Below are positions 7,230 through 20,033 of a stretch of 53,562 bases of DNA, piece by piece. Where the stretch lies: positions 1 to 53,562 of the forward strand of contig JAGWXV010000002.1 in assembly GCA_018969705.1 (NCBI GenBank), given 5' to 3'. The stretch is from Betaproteobacteria bacterium. Lineage in GTDB: Bacteria; Pseudomonadota; Gammaproteobacteria; Burkholderiales; Burkholderiaceae_A. The position numbers and the translations under genes are program-made. The notes beneath the pieces are model-generated. The model was not told the DNA's origin. It did no database searches and saw only the letters and a list, made by a program, of their open reading frames with translations. Each line of letters starts with the position of its first letter. The first letter of the stretch is position 1.

Positions 7230-10200
7230 GTGCGACTGTCCTATCTGAAGCTTTCTGGTTTTAAGTCCTTCGTCGACCCCACCACACTCCACTTTCCCAG
7301 TGTTTTGGTCGGCATCGTTGGCCCAAATGGCTGCGGAAAATCCAATGTGATTGATGCAGTGCGTTGGGTGCTCGGGGAGTCGCGTGCCAGTGAGCTTCGT
7401 GGCGAGTCCATGCAGGATGTGATTTTCTCGGGCTCGGGCAGCCGCAAAGCCTCGGGCCGGGCCAGCGTCGAGCTTGTCTTTGAAAACACTGAGGGCCGGA
7501 TTACCGGCCCATGGGGCCAGTATTCGGAAATCGCAGTGAAGCGAATCTTGACCCGAGATGGCCAGTCCACTTACTGGATTAACAATCAGGCCGTCCGTCG
7601 GCGAGATGTCTATGACTTATTTTTGGGCACCGGCCTCGGGCCGCGGGCCTACGCCATCATCGGCCAGGGAATGATCTCCAGGGTGATTGAGTCGCGGCCT
7701 GAAGAGCTGCGCGTGTTTTTGGAAGAGGCGGCGGGTGTTTCGAAATATCGCGAACGGCGAAAGGAAACCGAAGGCCGCCTGTCGGATGCCCGTGAGAATC
7801 TTGCTCGGATCGAAGATATTCGGCTTGAGCTGGATGCCCAGATCACTCGGCTCGAGCAGCAGGCAGAGCTTGCGCAGCGATATCGCGAACTCAGTGATCG
7901 CCGTGACGAAAAACAACGTTGGCTATGGTGGACACGGCGTGAAGAGTTTGTGCAGAGCCTGGAGAAGCTCTCAGCGCGAAGGCGAGAGGCAGAATTGCAA
8001 ATCGATGCTCAGACAGCTGAGCTGCGCGCCATTGAGCGCAATCTTGAGCAAACGCGCTCTGATTATCATGCCGCCAGCGATGCGGTTCACGATGCGCAGC
8101 AGCGTCTCTATGAGGTCAACACCGAGATCACCCGCATTGAGGGCGAGCAGCGCCGCTTAAGAGAGCTGCGCGACCGCACCATTCTTGCAAAGGAAGCAGC
8201 CGCCCAGATCATCGAGGCCGAAACCGCTGCGCAAAAAGAGGGTGAATCCAAGCGCATCACGGATTCCGAGGCTGCCACAATGGCCGAGCTTGCGCTTGCA
8301 GAAAAGCGTGCAGAGGCCGAGCAGCTGCGCGCGACACTTGCGCCCCTAGAACAAGCATTGAACTCACGCAATGAGACACTTGCCGCGGCACAGGCCGATG
8401 CCGCCGTGGTGCAGACCGAGCTGCGGGCGTTGTCGGATCGGCAGGCCGATCTCTCCGGCCGTATCCGTCGGCTAGAGGCCCGAGTGCAAGAGCAGGATCG
8501 TGAACAGTCAGCACTGGAGCGTGTTGACCCGACTGCAAAAGGATTGATTTCTGGCCAGCGCCAGGAGGCCCTCGCGCAGTCACAGGCCGCAGCATCGCAG
8601 CTTGAGTCTGCGGAGCAGTCCGTAGTGGCTGCTGAGCGCAGCCGCGCGGCGGCCCAGGAAGAATTGCAAAAGGCCCGTGATCAGCAGGCCCATCTGCAGG
8701 CTCAGCTCGAGGCCTTGCGGGGACTGCAGTCTCAGCTTGAGTCGCAAGACCAGCTGCTGCCGTGGCTTAAAAAGCGCGGCCTGCAAGAGCGTCCGCGTCT
8801 TTGGTCAAGCATCCGTGTGCGCGAGGGCTGGCAGACCGCAGTCGAGTCTGCGCTTGGCGATCGGCTATCTGCGGTCGCACTCGATGGCTTGGAGGGTGTC
8901 GGGGAGCTCGCCGCCGATGCGCCGCCGGCACGGCTGACACTATTTTCAGGTGAGGCGACATCGGGCCAGACGATTCCTGCCGATAGCCTTGCGCAGCACA
9001 TCCAAGGCGATGGTCCGATACCAGCCGTCGTGCGTGAGTGGCTTGCCAGCTATCGATGCGCCGACGATTTTTCTTCAGCATTGCGTCAGGCGTCGGGCAG
9101 CAAGGACCGTTGGATCACGCGTCAGGGCCATATTGTCGAGCGTGGCCTGATTCGGTTTTATGCACAGGAAAATGAGCAGGCGGGGCTGCTCGCCCGCAGA
9201 AGCAAGATTGAACAGCTTGAATCGGCGACTAAAGCCCAGCAGCTGATGCTCGAAGAGGCCACTTCAGTAATGCAGCGTGCCGAGTCCGATCTCAACGCGC
9301 GGCGCGGTGAGTTGGCAGGCCTTCGAGAGCGCGCCCAGAGTGCCCAGGCCCGGGCCCACGAGTTAGCGCTTGCCGAAGTCAAGCTTGACGAAAAAATTCA
9401 ACGGCTCGGCACGCAGGATGCTGCATTACTGGCTGCTATCGCGCAGTCGCGGCAAGAGCTTGCCGATCTCAGCGCACAGCGAACGCACTGTGAACAGTCG
9501 ACGGAAGAGGCGGAGAGCCGCTTAGTTGCGCAGACTGCTGAACTGGATCGGCAAAAGAGCCTGCAGGAGTCGCAGGCCCACGAGGTGGATCAGGCCCGTC
9601 TGCAGCTGTCGCAGGCCGAGCAGTCTGTGCAGGAGGCATTGCTTGCGCAGCGGCTTGCGCAAGAGCAGCGCAGGGTCTTCGAAGAGCGCATGCGCGAATC
9701 CATTGATCGGCTTGAGCAGGCCCGTCATCGCCTCGCTGAGGCGGATCGAGAGCTCGGCGAGCTTCAGCAGGCGCTCGATTCCAGTGATTTACAGCCCCTG
9801 CTGGAAAGCCGGGTTGCGCGTGAAGCTGAGGTGGCCGAGATTCGTGAGCGTGCCGATCAGCTGGGCCAAAAACTGCGCGCACTGGAGGAGCAGCGGTTGC
9901 TGATTGAGCGCAGCCTTGAGCCCTTGCGTGCCGCATTGGCCCAGGCGGATGCCGACAGCTCAGGTGCGCGCGTTGGCATTGAGCAGATTGATCAGCAGCT
10001 GGCGGATCAAGGCCTGGCCGTCAGCGAAATTTCCCAGCAGCTTGCCGCTGCATTTCCCGAGGGCCGCTGGCCCAAGCCGTCGAGTCTGCATAGCGAAGTA
10101 CAGCGGCTTACCAAGGAAATCGAGGCCATGGGTGCTGTCAATCTCGCAGCGCTTTCTGAGCTTGAGCAGTCACGGGAGCGCAAAACCTTCTTGGATTCTC

Positions 10201-10748
10201 AGGCAGCCGATTTGCTGTCGGCAGTCGAGACCCTGGAGGATGCGATTCGCAAGATCGATCGTGAGACCCGGTCGCTGCTGCAGGAGACATTCGATACCGT
10301 AAATCAGAATTTTGGCCAGCTCTTTCCGCGCTTATTCGGCGGCGGCGAGGCCAAGCTCGCGATGACTGGCGAGGAGATTCTTGATTGCGGCGTGCAGGTG
10401 ATGGCCCAGCCACCCGGTAAGCGCAATACCTCAATTCATCTGCTCTCCGGTGGCGAGAAGGCCCTGACGGCCATTGCACTGGTCTTTGCGCTTTTTCAGC
10501 TGAATCCCGCACCGTTTTGCTTGCTGGATGAGGTCGATGCGCCGCTGGACGATCCCAATACCGAGCGGTTCTGTAATCTCGTGCGTCATATGTCGGCTTC
10601 AACGCAGTTTGTCTTTATTACGCACAACAAGATCGCGATGGAGATGGCCCAGCATCTGATGGGCGTTACGATGCAGGAGCAAGGCGTATCACGCATCGTG
10701 GCGGTTGATCTGGATGCAGCGAATGCGATGGCCCAAGAGGCCGCATGA
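7230..10748 (+). CDS. smc: chromosome segregation ATPase SMC
   Basis: SMC forms the ring-shaped condensin core that compacts and segregates the chromosome with ScpA and ScpB. The 1172 residues show the head N-lobe with Walker A GPNGCGKSN (31-39), and a long coiled coil rich in Ala, Glu, Gln and Arg. A hinge follows near 520-640 (ALGDRLSAVALDG), then the returning coiled coil. The C-lobe has the ABC signature LLSGGEKAL and Walker B CLLDEVDAPLDDPN. Translation starts at GTG 7230; the N-terminus MRLSYLKLSGFKSF is the family's conserved opening. It overlaps the zipA-like gene by 4 bases, giving smc-zipA-ligA, an order I know from Burkholderiales. Confidence 0.98.
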   Translation: MRLSYLKLSGFKSFVDPTTLHFPSVLVGIVGPNGCGKSNVIDAVRWVLGESRASELRGESMQDVIFSGSGSRKASGRASVELVFENTEGRITGPWGQYSEIAVKRILTRDGQSTYWINNQAVRRRDVYDLFLGTGLGPRAYAIIGQGMISRVIESRPEELRVFLEEAAGVSKYRERRKETEGRLSDARENLARIEDIRLELDAQITRLEQQAELAQRYRELSDRRDEKQRWLWWTRREEFVQSLEKLSARRREAELQIDAQTAELRAIERNLEQTRSDYHAASDAVHDAQQRLYEVNTEITRIEGEQRRLRELRDRTILAKEAAAQIIEAETAAQKEGESKRITDSEAATMAELALAEKRAEAEQLRATLAPLEQALNSRNETLAAAQADAAVVQTELRALSDRQADLSGRIRRLEARVQEQDREQSALERVDPTAKGLISGQRQEALAQSQAAASQLESAEQSVVAAERSRAAAQEELQKARDQQAHLQAQLEALRGLQSQLESQDQLLPWLKKRGLQERPRLWSSIRVREGWQTAVESALGDRLSAVALDGLEGVGELAADAPPARLTLFSGEATSGQTIPADSLAQHIQGDGPIPAVVREWLASYRCADDFSSALRQASGSKDRWITRQGHIVERGLIRFYAQENEQAGLLARRSKIEQLESATKAQQLMLEEATSVMQRAESDLNARRGELAGLRERAQSAQARAHELALAEVKLDEKIQRLGTQDAALLAAIAQSRQELADLSAQRTHCEQSTEEAESRLVAQTAELDRQKSLQESQAHEVDQARLQLSQAEQSVQEALLAQRLAQEQRRVFEERMRESIDRLEQARHRLAEADRELGELQQALDSSDLQPLLESRVAREAEVAEIRERADQLGQKLRALEEQRLLIERSLEPLRAALAQADADSSGARVGIEQIDQQLADQGLAVSEISQQLAAAFPEGRWPKPSSLHSEVQRLTKEIEAMGAVNLAALSELEQSRERKTFLDSQAADLLSAVETLEDAIRKIDRETRSLLQETFDTVNQNFGQLFPRLFGGGEAKLAMTGEEILDCGVQVMAQPPGKRNTSIHLLSGGEKALTAIALVFALFQLNPAPFCLLDEVDAPLDDPNTERFCNLVRHMSASTQFVFITHNKIAMEMAQHLMGVTMQEQGVSRIVAVDLDAANAMAQEAA

Positions 10749-11686
10749 CCGAACTGCAGTGGACGGTTGTGGCGGGCGCTACGATCGTGCTGCTGGGGGT
10801 GTTGGTGGCCAATTTCCGGGATTGGTCCCGGGCAAAAAAACGCATCACACATTCCGCAGCGGCCATTGAAGAGCCGCTGCTGATATCGCCGCCGGTAGAG
10901 CGGATCATCGAAGGCGTACTGCCTTCCGAAATTTCTGAAGCGATTGCGATTCTGGAGTGGCAGCTGCCTGCCTCAGTGGCAAAGCTCCAGCAGGAACTGC
11001 GCGGCTGGCGCCATGTCGGATCAAAGCCGCTTGCGTTTGGCTGGGTGAGCCGGCCGGGCGAGCTGGCCCAGGCCCAGCCCCAGACCCCAGAGGTCTTTGC
11101 GCTTCAGGTTGGCCTCTTGTTGGCTACCCGTAGCGGGCCGCTGCACGCGATGGAGTATTCCGAGTGGCAGGAGCAACTCGGCCGAATCGCAGGCACATCG
11201 GGCGCGCGATTGACTGTGCCTTCCATGTCGGATGTGTTGAGTCAGGCGCGCCAACTCGATCAGCGTTGCGCAGAGGTCGACGCCCAGCTGACCCTCGCCG
11301 TTACTTCTGCCGAGATCCTTTCAGCCGCAAGGATTGCATCGGCGGCGAGCGCGGCAGGTCTGGAATCCCGCGGAGAGTCTCGATTCGCAAAGGGATCTCT
11401 GTATCAGCAGCGATTCTCTGTGTTCCCCAGCGAGTCGGGCGCGAGCCTGATTCTGATGCTCGATGTGCCGCGTACCGCAGCGCCCGCCGAAGCCTTTCGC
11501 GAAATGATTGCCACCGCAGAAGTATTAGCCTCGGTACTGGACGCTGAAGTCACTGACGAGGCGGGCCATCGGCTCTCGGCGCAGAATATTGAAGGCATTG
11601 CCGCCCAGGTCGCTGACAAAGAGCAGCGTCTCTTGGCAATCGGCATCACGCCCGGCACGCCCATGGCGCAGCGGCTATTTTTTTAG
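10745..11686 (+). CDS. zipA: ZipA-like cell division protein
   Basis: This is a 313-residue membrane-anchored division protein of the ZipA family, which tethers FtsZ to the inner membrane. There is an N-terminal membrane segment (about residues 6-24) followed by a basic patch (SRAKKR). A linker without the long Pro/Gln-rich stretch of E. coli ZipA comes next. The C-terminal ZipA FtsZ-binding fold spans about 215-313 (KGSLYQQRFSVFP, LILMLDVPR, HRLSAQNIEGIA). Identification leans on this C-terminal pattern and on its place between smc and ligA; sequence divergence in the middle is large. Start overlaps the smc stop (ATGA). Confidence 0.8.
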   Translation: MTELQWTVVAGATIVLLGVLVANFRDWSRAKKRITHSAAAIEEPLLISPPVERIIEGVLPSEISEAIAILEWQLPASVAKLQQELRGWRHVGSKPLAFGWVSRPGELAQAQPQTPEVFALQVGLLLATRSGPLHAMEYSEWQEQLGRIAGTSGARLTVPSMSDVLSQARQLDQRCAEVDAQLTLAVTSAEILSAARIASAASAAGLESRGESRFAKGSLYQQRFSVFPSESGASLILMLDVPRTAAPAEAFREMIATAEVLASVLDAEVTDEAGHRLSAQNIEGIAAQVADKEQRLLAIGITPGTPMAQRLFF

Positions 11687-14667
<2,981 letters not shown>

Positions 14668-14688
<21 letters not shown>

Positions 14689-17292
14689 TAAATCGGCCTC
14701 CAGGGCGATTTGTTTTTTCTCTTCGCGAATTGATTCGCCCTGAATTAGAAATACATCCTCGGCCCGCTCTCCGTGGGTCATGATGCGGGCGGTCTGAAGC
14801 CGAATCCGATGATTTGCAAGGGTCTTGGCGATTGCATATAGCAGGCCAGTCCGATCGGCCGCCGTCACATTGAGCACGTGATACTGGCCCCGCGAGTCGG
14901 GCTGCAGATCAATTCTCGGCGGAATCGGGAAGTAACGGGACTGGCGTGACTGCCGTCCCTGGTTGGCTGCCGGCAGCGGCCCACGTTCGGCCAGTACTCG
15001 GGCCAGCCCGGCTTCAATGATGGTGAGCATCTCGCGATGAAAGCCTTCTTGGTTTTGCGGCTCCACCACGAAGGTATCCATCGCATAGCCATCGGAGGTG
15101 GTATGAATTTTCGCGTCCAGAATGCTGATGTTTTGGCCGTCAAAGTAGGCGCAAATCCGGGCAAATAGATCAGCCTCATCAGGCTGATAGACCACCACCT
15201 GTAAGCCGACTTCATCGGGGGCGCGCCGCGCAATCACGGTCGGCGCCGATGATGGGGCCCGCTGTGACAACAGCCGCGCGTGCCATTCAACCTCGCTGGC
15301 CTCATGGCGTAAAAAGTATTGCAACTCCAGGGTCTTCCAGAAGGCCTGTGCGGGCGCGACCTCTTTTCCGTGTAGCCGCAGCAGACGCTCGGCCTCCGCG
15401 GTCTTGGCCAGGTAGGCATCACGCGGAGGCTGCATTTCAGTGCGCCGGCGTCCGTCCACAGATTCCATCGCGGCAAGTGTTCGCCGATAGAGTTCTTCGA
15501 GAAGCCGGGCCTTCCAGTTGCTCCAGGCCTTGGGGCTGGTGCCGCGAATATCCGCCACCGTGAGCAGGTAAAGCGCGGTGAGCCTGCGGGGCGTGCGGAC
15601 AATGGCGTGAAACTGTTCAATGGTTTGTGGATCGGCAAGATCTTGCTTTTGTGCCACCTGCGACATGGTCAGGTGGTGCTCCACCAAGAACACCAGAAGT
15701 GCTGTGGTCTCCGCATCGATCGCATAGTCCCGGGCGAAACGTCGTACCTCGAGCCGGCCCAATGCGGAATGGTCTCCGCCGCGGCCTTTGGCGATATCGT
15801 GAAACAAGGCCGCGATATACAAAATCCATGGCCACTGAAATTCCGCCATCAGCCGGCTGCAGAGCGGGAACTCATGGGCATGCTCGTCCATGGTGAGCCG
15901 ACGCAGATTACGAATGACCTGCAGAATGTGTTGATCCACCGTGTAGACATGAAAAAGATCATGCTGCATCTGGCCGACGATCTTTCGAAAGACGGGCAGC
16001 ATGCGGCCTAGGATTCCGAGGTTATTCATGAGCCTGAGCCCATGCACAATGCCGCGCGGCTGCTGAAACAGGCTGAGAAACAGCTGGCGATGGCGGGGAT
16101 CTTTACGAAACTCGGCATCGATTCGGTCGCGATGATTCCATAGCGCCCGCATCGTGCGGGCTGACATGCCACGTAATTGTGGATACTGCTGCACCCTTAA
16201 GAAGGCCCGCAGCATCGCGCTGGGTTCGGCATCAAAGCGCTGCTCATCACGGACTTCCAGCAGGCCGTAGATTTCGTCGAACTCATCATCGATGCGCCGA
16301 GGCTGCTGGCCGTCTGGCAGCTGCGCAGAAGGAAAGAGCCGTGGCTCGAAGTTGGCCAGTAGCATCGAGCTGATTTGAAAGATTGCTTTGGCAGCGCGGT
16401 AGTAGCGCTGCATCAACATTTCGCTGGCACGACGCCCACCACGTGCCGAGAGTCCAAGACGCTTAGCGACCTCGGTCTGCAGATCAAAGACCAGACGGTC
16501 CTCGCGACGGCCGGCTGCGAGATGCAGATGGCCGCGAATCAACTGCAGCAGCCGTTGGGCACGTTGAACTTCAGCGGCCTCGCGGTCGGTGATCAGACCA
16601 TCTCGGGCCAGATCCTCCCAGCGATGTCCGAGCCCAAAGGCCTGGGTGATCCATCGCAGAATCTGCAGATCGCGTAGACCGCCAGGGCTTTCTTTGCAGT
16701 TGGGCTCAAGGCTATACGGCGAATCATTGTGTCGGCCGTGGCGCTGCTGCATCTCCAGAAGTTTTCCCTGCGCGAATTCTTTGACATTGATCTGCTCAAA
16801 CCAAGCCTGTCTGAGCGCAGCAAACGGTGGTTTTGGTCCGGCGATCCAGCGTGACTCCAGCAGTGCGGTGGCAATCGTGAGATCGTCTTGCGCGTGCTGC
16901 ATGCATTCAGAGAGCGAGCGAATGCTGTGTCCGGCATCCAGGCCAATATCCCAAAAGCCACTCACCAACGCTTCAGCCTGCGGAGCGATTGCCGCTTCGC
17001 GATAGCCCTCCGGCATTAGGATCAGCAGATCAACGTCCGAAAACGGTGCGAGCATGCCGCGGCCATATCCACCCACTGCAATAAGGCTTGCCTGAGGAAT
17101 TGCAAAATCGCGCCACAGCGCGCGCAAAACACCATCGACATCAAGACTGAAGCGTCGCATTGCTGCGGCAGGGTTGGCCTGTGGTGTCCAGAGGCTGGCA
17201 TTACGCTCGCGTGCTTGCCGCAGGGACTGCTTTAGCGCATCAAGAATTTCAGCGCGCGATTGAGGGCCCTTAGCTTGGCCGACGTCGCTCAC
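14668..17292 (-). CDS. glnD: bifunctional uridylyltransferase/uridylyl-removing enzyme GlnD
   Basis: GlnD senses glutamine and uridylylates or deuridylylates PII proteins (GlnB/GlnK), setting nitrogen regulation. The 874 residues contain the nucleotidyltransferase motif [16 protein letters not shown] (about 74-91). An HD hydrolase domain with [15 protein letters not shown] and two C-terminal ACT domains (the second starting near [18 protein letters not shown]) complete the standard layout. The start lies inside the end of map (23-base overlap), so the two are probably cotranscribed as map-glnD. The 3' end overlaps galU tail to tail by 21 bases. Confidence 0.97.
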
Positions 17293-18073
17293 GGTCGGGG
17301 CTACCTTCTGAGATGGTCAGGACTTCAAATCCTGTCTCGGTGACCAGCACAGTGTGTTCCCACTGGGCCGAAAGACTGTGGTCCTTAGTCACAATCGTCC
17401 ATCCGTCGGCCAGCTCACGGATCTCAGGCCGGCCCGCATTAATCATAGGCTCGATGGTGAAGGTCATGCCGGCTTTGAGTTCCAGGCCGGTGCCTGCCTT
17501 GCCATAGTGCAGGACCTGCGGCTCTTCGTGAAAGCCCCGGCCGATGCCGTGGCCGCAAAACTCACGGACAACAGAGTAGCCGGCCGATTCGGCGAGTTTT
17601 TGTATCGCAGCGCCAATATCGCCCAGCCGCTTGCCTGGCGCGACCTGCGCAATGCCCGCCCACATGGCCTGGTGGGTAAGCTCGCAGAGCCTTTTGGCAG
17701 CGATGGAGGCTTCACCGACAAAAAACATACGGCTGGTGTCCCCATGAAAACCATCCTTAATCACGGTGATGTCGATGTTCACGATGTCCGAGGACTTCAG
17801 GACCCGGTCGCCAGGAACGCCGTGGCAGACCTGGTGGTTAATCGAGGTGCAGATTGATTTCGGGTAGGGCTTATAGCCTGGGGGGCAGTAGTTCAGGGGG
17901 GCGGGAATCGTGCCCTGCACATTGACCATGTAGTCGTGGCAGAGCCGGTCGAGCTCCCCGGTGGTGACCCCCGGCCTGACATGGGGGCCGATGAAGTCCA
18001 GGACTTCGGACGCAAGACGGCCCGCGACCCGCATGGCGTCGATTTCGGGGCCAGATTTGAGCTGGATGGGCAT
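17270..18073 (-). CDS. map: methionine aminopeptidase type I
   Basis: Map removes the initiator methionine from nascent proteins; it is a dinuclear metal enzyme of the M24 family. The 267 residues carry INHQVCHGVPGD, the metal-ligand region VNIDITVIKDGFHGDTSRMF (two Asp), and EFCGHGIGRGFHEEP with a metal His; FTIEPMIN supplies the Glu ligand. The gene is head to head with rpsB, the classic bacterial arrangement. The rpsB promoter candidate overlaps the first codons of map. Confidence 0.97.
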   Translation of the reverse strand: MPIQLKSGPEIDAMRVAGRLASEVLDFIGPHVRPGVTTGELDRLCHDYMVNVQGTIPAPLNYCPPGYKPYPKSICTSINHQVCHGVPGDRVLKSSDIVNIDITVIKDGFHGDTSRMFFVGEASIAAKRLCELTHQAMWAGIAQVAPGKRLGDIGAAIQKLAESAGYSVVREFCGHGIGRGFHEEPQVLHYGKAGTGLELKAGMTFTIEPMINAGRPEIRELADGWTIVTKDHSLSAQWEHTVLVTETGFEVLTISEGSPDRERRRPS

Positions 18074-18086
18074 AAGGGGTTAGAAT
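18057..18086 (+). promoter_or_regulatory. candidate sigma-70 promoter for rpsB-tsf
   Basis: TTGAGC (18057-18062) and TAGAAT (18081-18086) are separated by 18 bases, a 4/6 and 5/6 match to the -35 and -10 consensus. Transcription would begin near 18093 and leave a leader of about 185 bases before the rpsB start. The -35 lies within the opposite-strand map start region. Confidence 0.5.
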
Positions 18087-18134
18087 CGCAGGTTGCCGGA
18101 AGCCATTGATTAACAAGGTGTTTTTCGGCGCCGT

Positions 18135-18158
18135 GGGCACCTATTGTGCCTGATTTTT
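18135..18158 (+). other. hairpin with T run in rpsB leader
   Basis: GGGCAC (18135-18140) and GTGCCT (18146-18151) form a 5-6 bp stem with a 5-base loop, then TGATTTTT. It resembles a weak intrinsic terminator inside the rpsB leader and could act as an attenuator, or simply be one helix of the leader. Confidence 0.35.
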
Positions 18159-18166
18159 AAACCAAA

Positions 18167-18248
18167 GCACTCGAAGCAGGGGTGTCTGAGCGGTAAACAA
18201 GGGGGCGGCCAGTGGCCTTCCCGAACTGCAGCAGACTCTTTCGAGTGC
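18167..18248 (+). promoter_or_regulatory. folded rpsB leader, probable autoregulatory element
   Basis: The basal helix is 9 perfect pairs: GCACTCGAA (18167-18175) with TTCGAGTGC (18240-18248). Inside it GTCTG (18184-18188) pairs with CAGAC (18232-18236). An apical hairpin pairs GGCC (18207-18210) with GGCC (18214-18217) around AGT, with GGG (18201-18203) facing CCC (18220-18222). The structure ends 16 bases before the AAGGAG ribosome site. Leaders that bind S2 and repress rpsB-tsf are known in gammaproteobacteria; the same role here is inference. Confidence 0.5.
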
Positions 18249-18277
18249 CGAGCCCAACCCTTGCAAGGAGAAATCGT

Positions 18278-19027
18278 ATGTCAGTCAGTATGCGTGAAAT
18301 GCTTGAGGCCGGTGTGCATTTCGGCCACCAGACTCGCTTTTGGAATCCGCGTATGGCCCCTTATATTTTTGGCCATCGCAACAAGATTCACATCATTAAT
18401 CTCGAGCACACCGTCAGCCATCTTGGCGACGCCTTGAAGTTCATCAAGCAGCTCGCGCAGCGCCGCGGCACGGTGCTCTTTGTCGGCACCAAGCGCCAGT
18501 CGCGCGAAATCATCGCCGAAGAAGCGAGCCGCGCCGGCCAGCCCTATGTCGATCAGCGCTGGCTGGGCGGGATGCTCACCAACTTCAAGACCGTGAAGAC
18601 CTCGATTAAACGGCTTAAAGATATGGAAACCATGACGGCTGAGGGCGGCTTAGAGCGCATGAGCAAAAAAGAAGCCCTCTCGTTTGGCCGTGAGATGGAT
18701 AAATTAAACAAAACACTGGGTGGCATTAAGGACATGGCGGGCCTGCCGGACGCCTTGTTTGTCGTCGATGTGGGCTATCACAAGATTGCCGTGCAGGAAG
18801 CCAATAAGCTAGGCATTCCCGTGGTGGCAGTGGTTGATACGAACCATTCCCCCGAGGGCGTGGACTACGTCATTCCAGGCAATGACGATGCCAGCCGTGC
18901 AGTGCGGCTGTATACCCGTGCTGTGGCGGATGCAATTCTTGATGGTCGGGCCAATGCTGTGGCGGATGTGGTCGCGGCGATCCGTGATGAAAAGGATGAA
19001 TTTGTTGAGGTGAAAGACGCCTCCTAG
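18278..19027 (+). CDS. rpsB: 30S ribosomal protein S2
   Basis: S2 (uS2) is a late-binding small-subunit protein needed for S1 docking. The 249 residues open [24 protein letters not shown] in the family's way (quoted in part) and contain [12 protein letters not shown] and RWLGGMLTN. The frame is open further upstream, but ATG 18278 has a strong AAGGAG (18265-18270) at 7 bases and matches the conserved N-terminus. It is followed by a terminator-like hairpin and then tsf. Confidence 0.98.
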   Translation: MSVSMREMLEAGVHFGHQTRFWNPRMAPYIFGHRNKIHIINLEHTVSHLGDALKFIKQLAQRRGTVLFVGTKRQSREIIAEEASRAGQPYVDQRWLGGMLTNFKTVKTSIKRLKDMETMTAEGGLERMSKKEALSFGREMDKLNKTLGGIKDMAGLPDALFVVDVGYHKIAVQEANKLGIPVVAVVDTNHSPEGVDYVIPGNDDASRAVRLYTRAVADAILDGRANAVADVVAAIRDEKDEFVEVKDAS

Positions 19028-19080
19028 GCGGTCTGCATGGCGTGAAGACTGGCCCCCACGAACCGGGCCGATGCATGCGA

Positions 19081-19112
19081 AGGGGCCGGTCAGTTTGAGC
19101 GGCCCTTTTTTT
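19081..19112 (+). terminator. rpsB-tsf intergenic terminator/attenuator
   Basis: GGGCCG (19083-19088) pairs with CGGCCC (19100-19105) around an 11-base loop, directly followed by seven T (19106-19112). This meets the form of an intrinsic terminator. It lies 29 bases before the tsf start, so it probably lowers tsf relative to rpsB, as the partial attenuator between these genes does in E. coli. Confidence 0.7.
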
Positions 19113-19141
19113 GAAACATGAGTTTGAATCAGGAGAACACA

Positions 19142-20032
19142 ATGGCGGAAATTACCGCGGGAATGGTGAAGGAGCTTCGTGAGAAAACCGACGCTCCGAT
19201 GATGGAATGCAAAAAGGCTCTGTCAGAAGCCGATGGCGATATGGCAAAGGCTGAAGAAATTCTGCGCGTGAAACTTGGCAGCAAGGCCAGCAAGGCCGCC
19301 TCGCGGGTCACGGCAGAGGGCATCGTGTCGATTCACGTCGAGGGCGGTCATGCGGCCATGGTCGAGGTCAATTGCGAGACTGATTTCGTTGCCAAGAACG
19401 ACGACTTTCTGGCGTTTTCCGGCGATGTGGCCAGGCTGGTATGTGCCGGTGGCGCTGCCGATGTCGCCAGCTTAAGCACGGCATCACTGCCCGGCGGCAC
19501 TGTGGACTCCGTGCGTACGGCCCTGGTGGGCAAGATTGGCGAGAACATCAGTGTGCGGCGTTTTCTTCGGCTGGCCGCAAAGGGCAAACTCTTCTCCTAC
19601 ATTCATGGTGGGGCGAAGATCGGTGTTCTGGTGGATCTGGTCGGTGGCGATGAACAACTCGGCCGTGATTTGGCCATGCATATTGCCGCCTCTAAGCCCA
19701 AGTCCCTCGATGCTTCCGGCGTAGATGCCGCGCTCATTGAGACCGAGCGCCGGATCGCCACCGAGAAGGCTGCTGAATCCGGTAAGCCCGCAGAGATCGT
19801 AGCCAAGATGGTCGAAGGCACGGTGCAGAAATTCTTAAAAGAGGTCACCTTGCTGGGTCAGGTGTTTGTGAAGGCCGAAGACGGCAAGCAAACCATTGAG
19901 CAGCTCTTAAAGAGCAAAGGCGCCTCCATTGCCTCGTTCACGCTTTACATCGTTGGCGAGGGACTCGAGAAGCGCACCGATGATTTTGCGGCTGAAGTCG
20001 CTGCCCAGGTCGCCGCCGCCCGCGCTGCCTGA
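19142..20032 (+). CDS. tsf: elongation factor Ts
   Basis: EF-Ts exchanges GDP for GTP on EF-Tu. The 296 residues start [16 protein letters not shown] and contain the signature [18 protein letters not shown] and the core [16 protein letters not shown] 19142 is chosen over an in-frame ATG at 19118 because AGGAG precedes it at a proper distance and family N-termini align there. It ends one base before pyrH begins. Confidence 0.98.
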   Translation: MAEITAGMVKELREKTDAPMMECKKALSEADGDMAKAEEILRVKLGSKASKAASRVTAEGIVSIHVEGGHAAMVEVNCETDFVAKNDDFLAFSGDVARLVCAGGAADVASLSTASLPGGTVDSVRTALVGKIGENISVRRFLRLAAKGKLFSYIHGGAKIGVLVDLVGGDEQLGRDLAMHIAASKPKSLDASGVDAALIETERRIATEKAAESGKPAEIVAKMVEGTVQKFLKEVTLLGQVFVKAEDGKQTIEQLLKSKGASIASFTLYIVGEGLEKRTDDFAAEVAAQVAAARAA

Positions 20033-20033
20033 T

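Noticed and set aside
9469-10602. long minus-strand frames inside smc
   Set aside because: Composition is typical of antisense to a coiled-coil gene (Ala/Arg/Pro rich), and the plus-strand SMC motifs are unambiguous.
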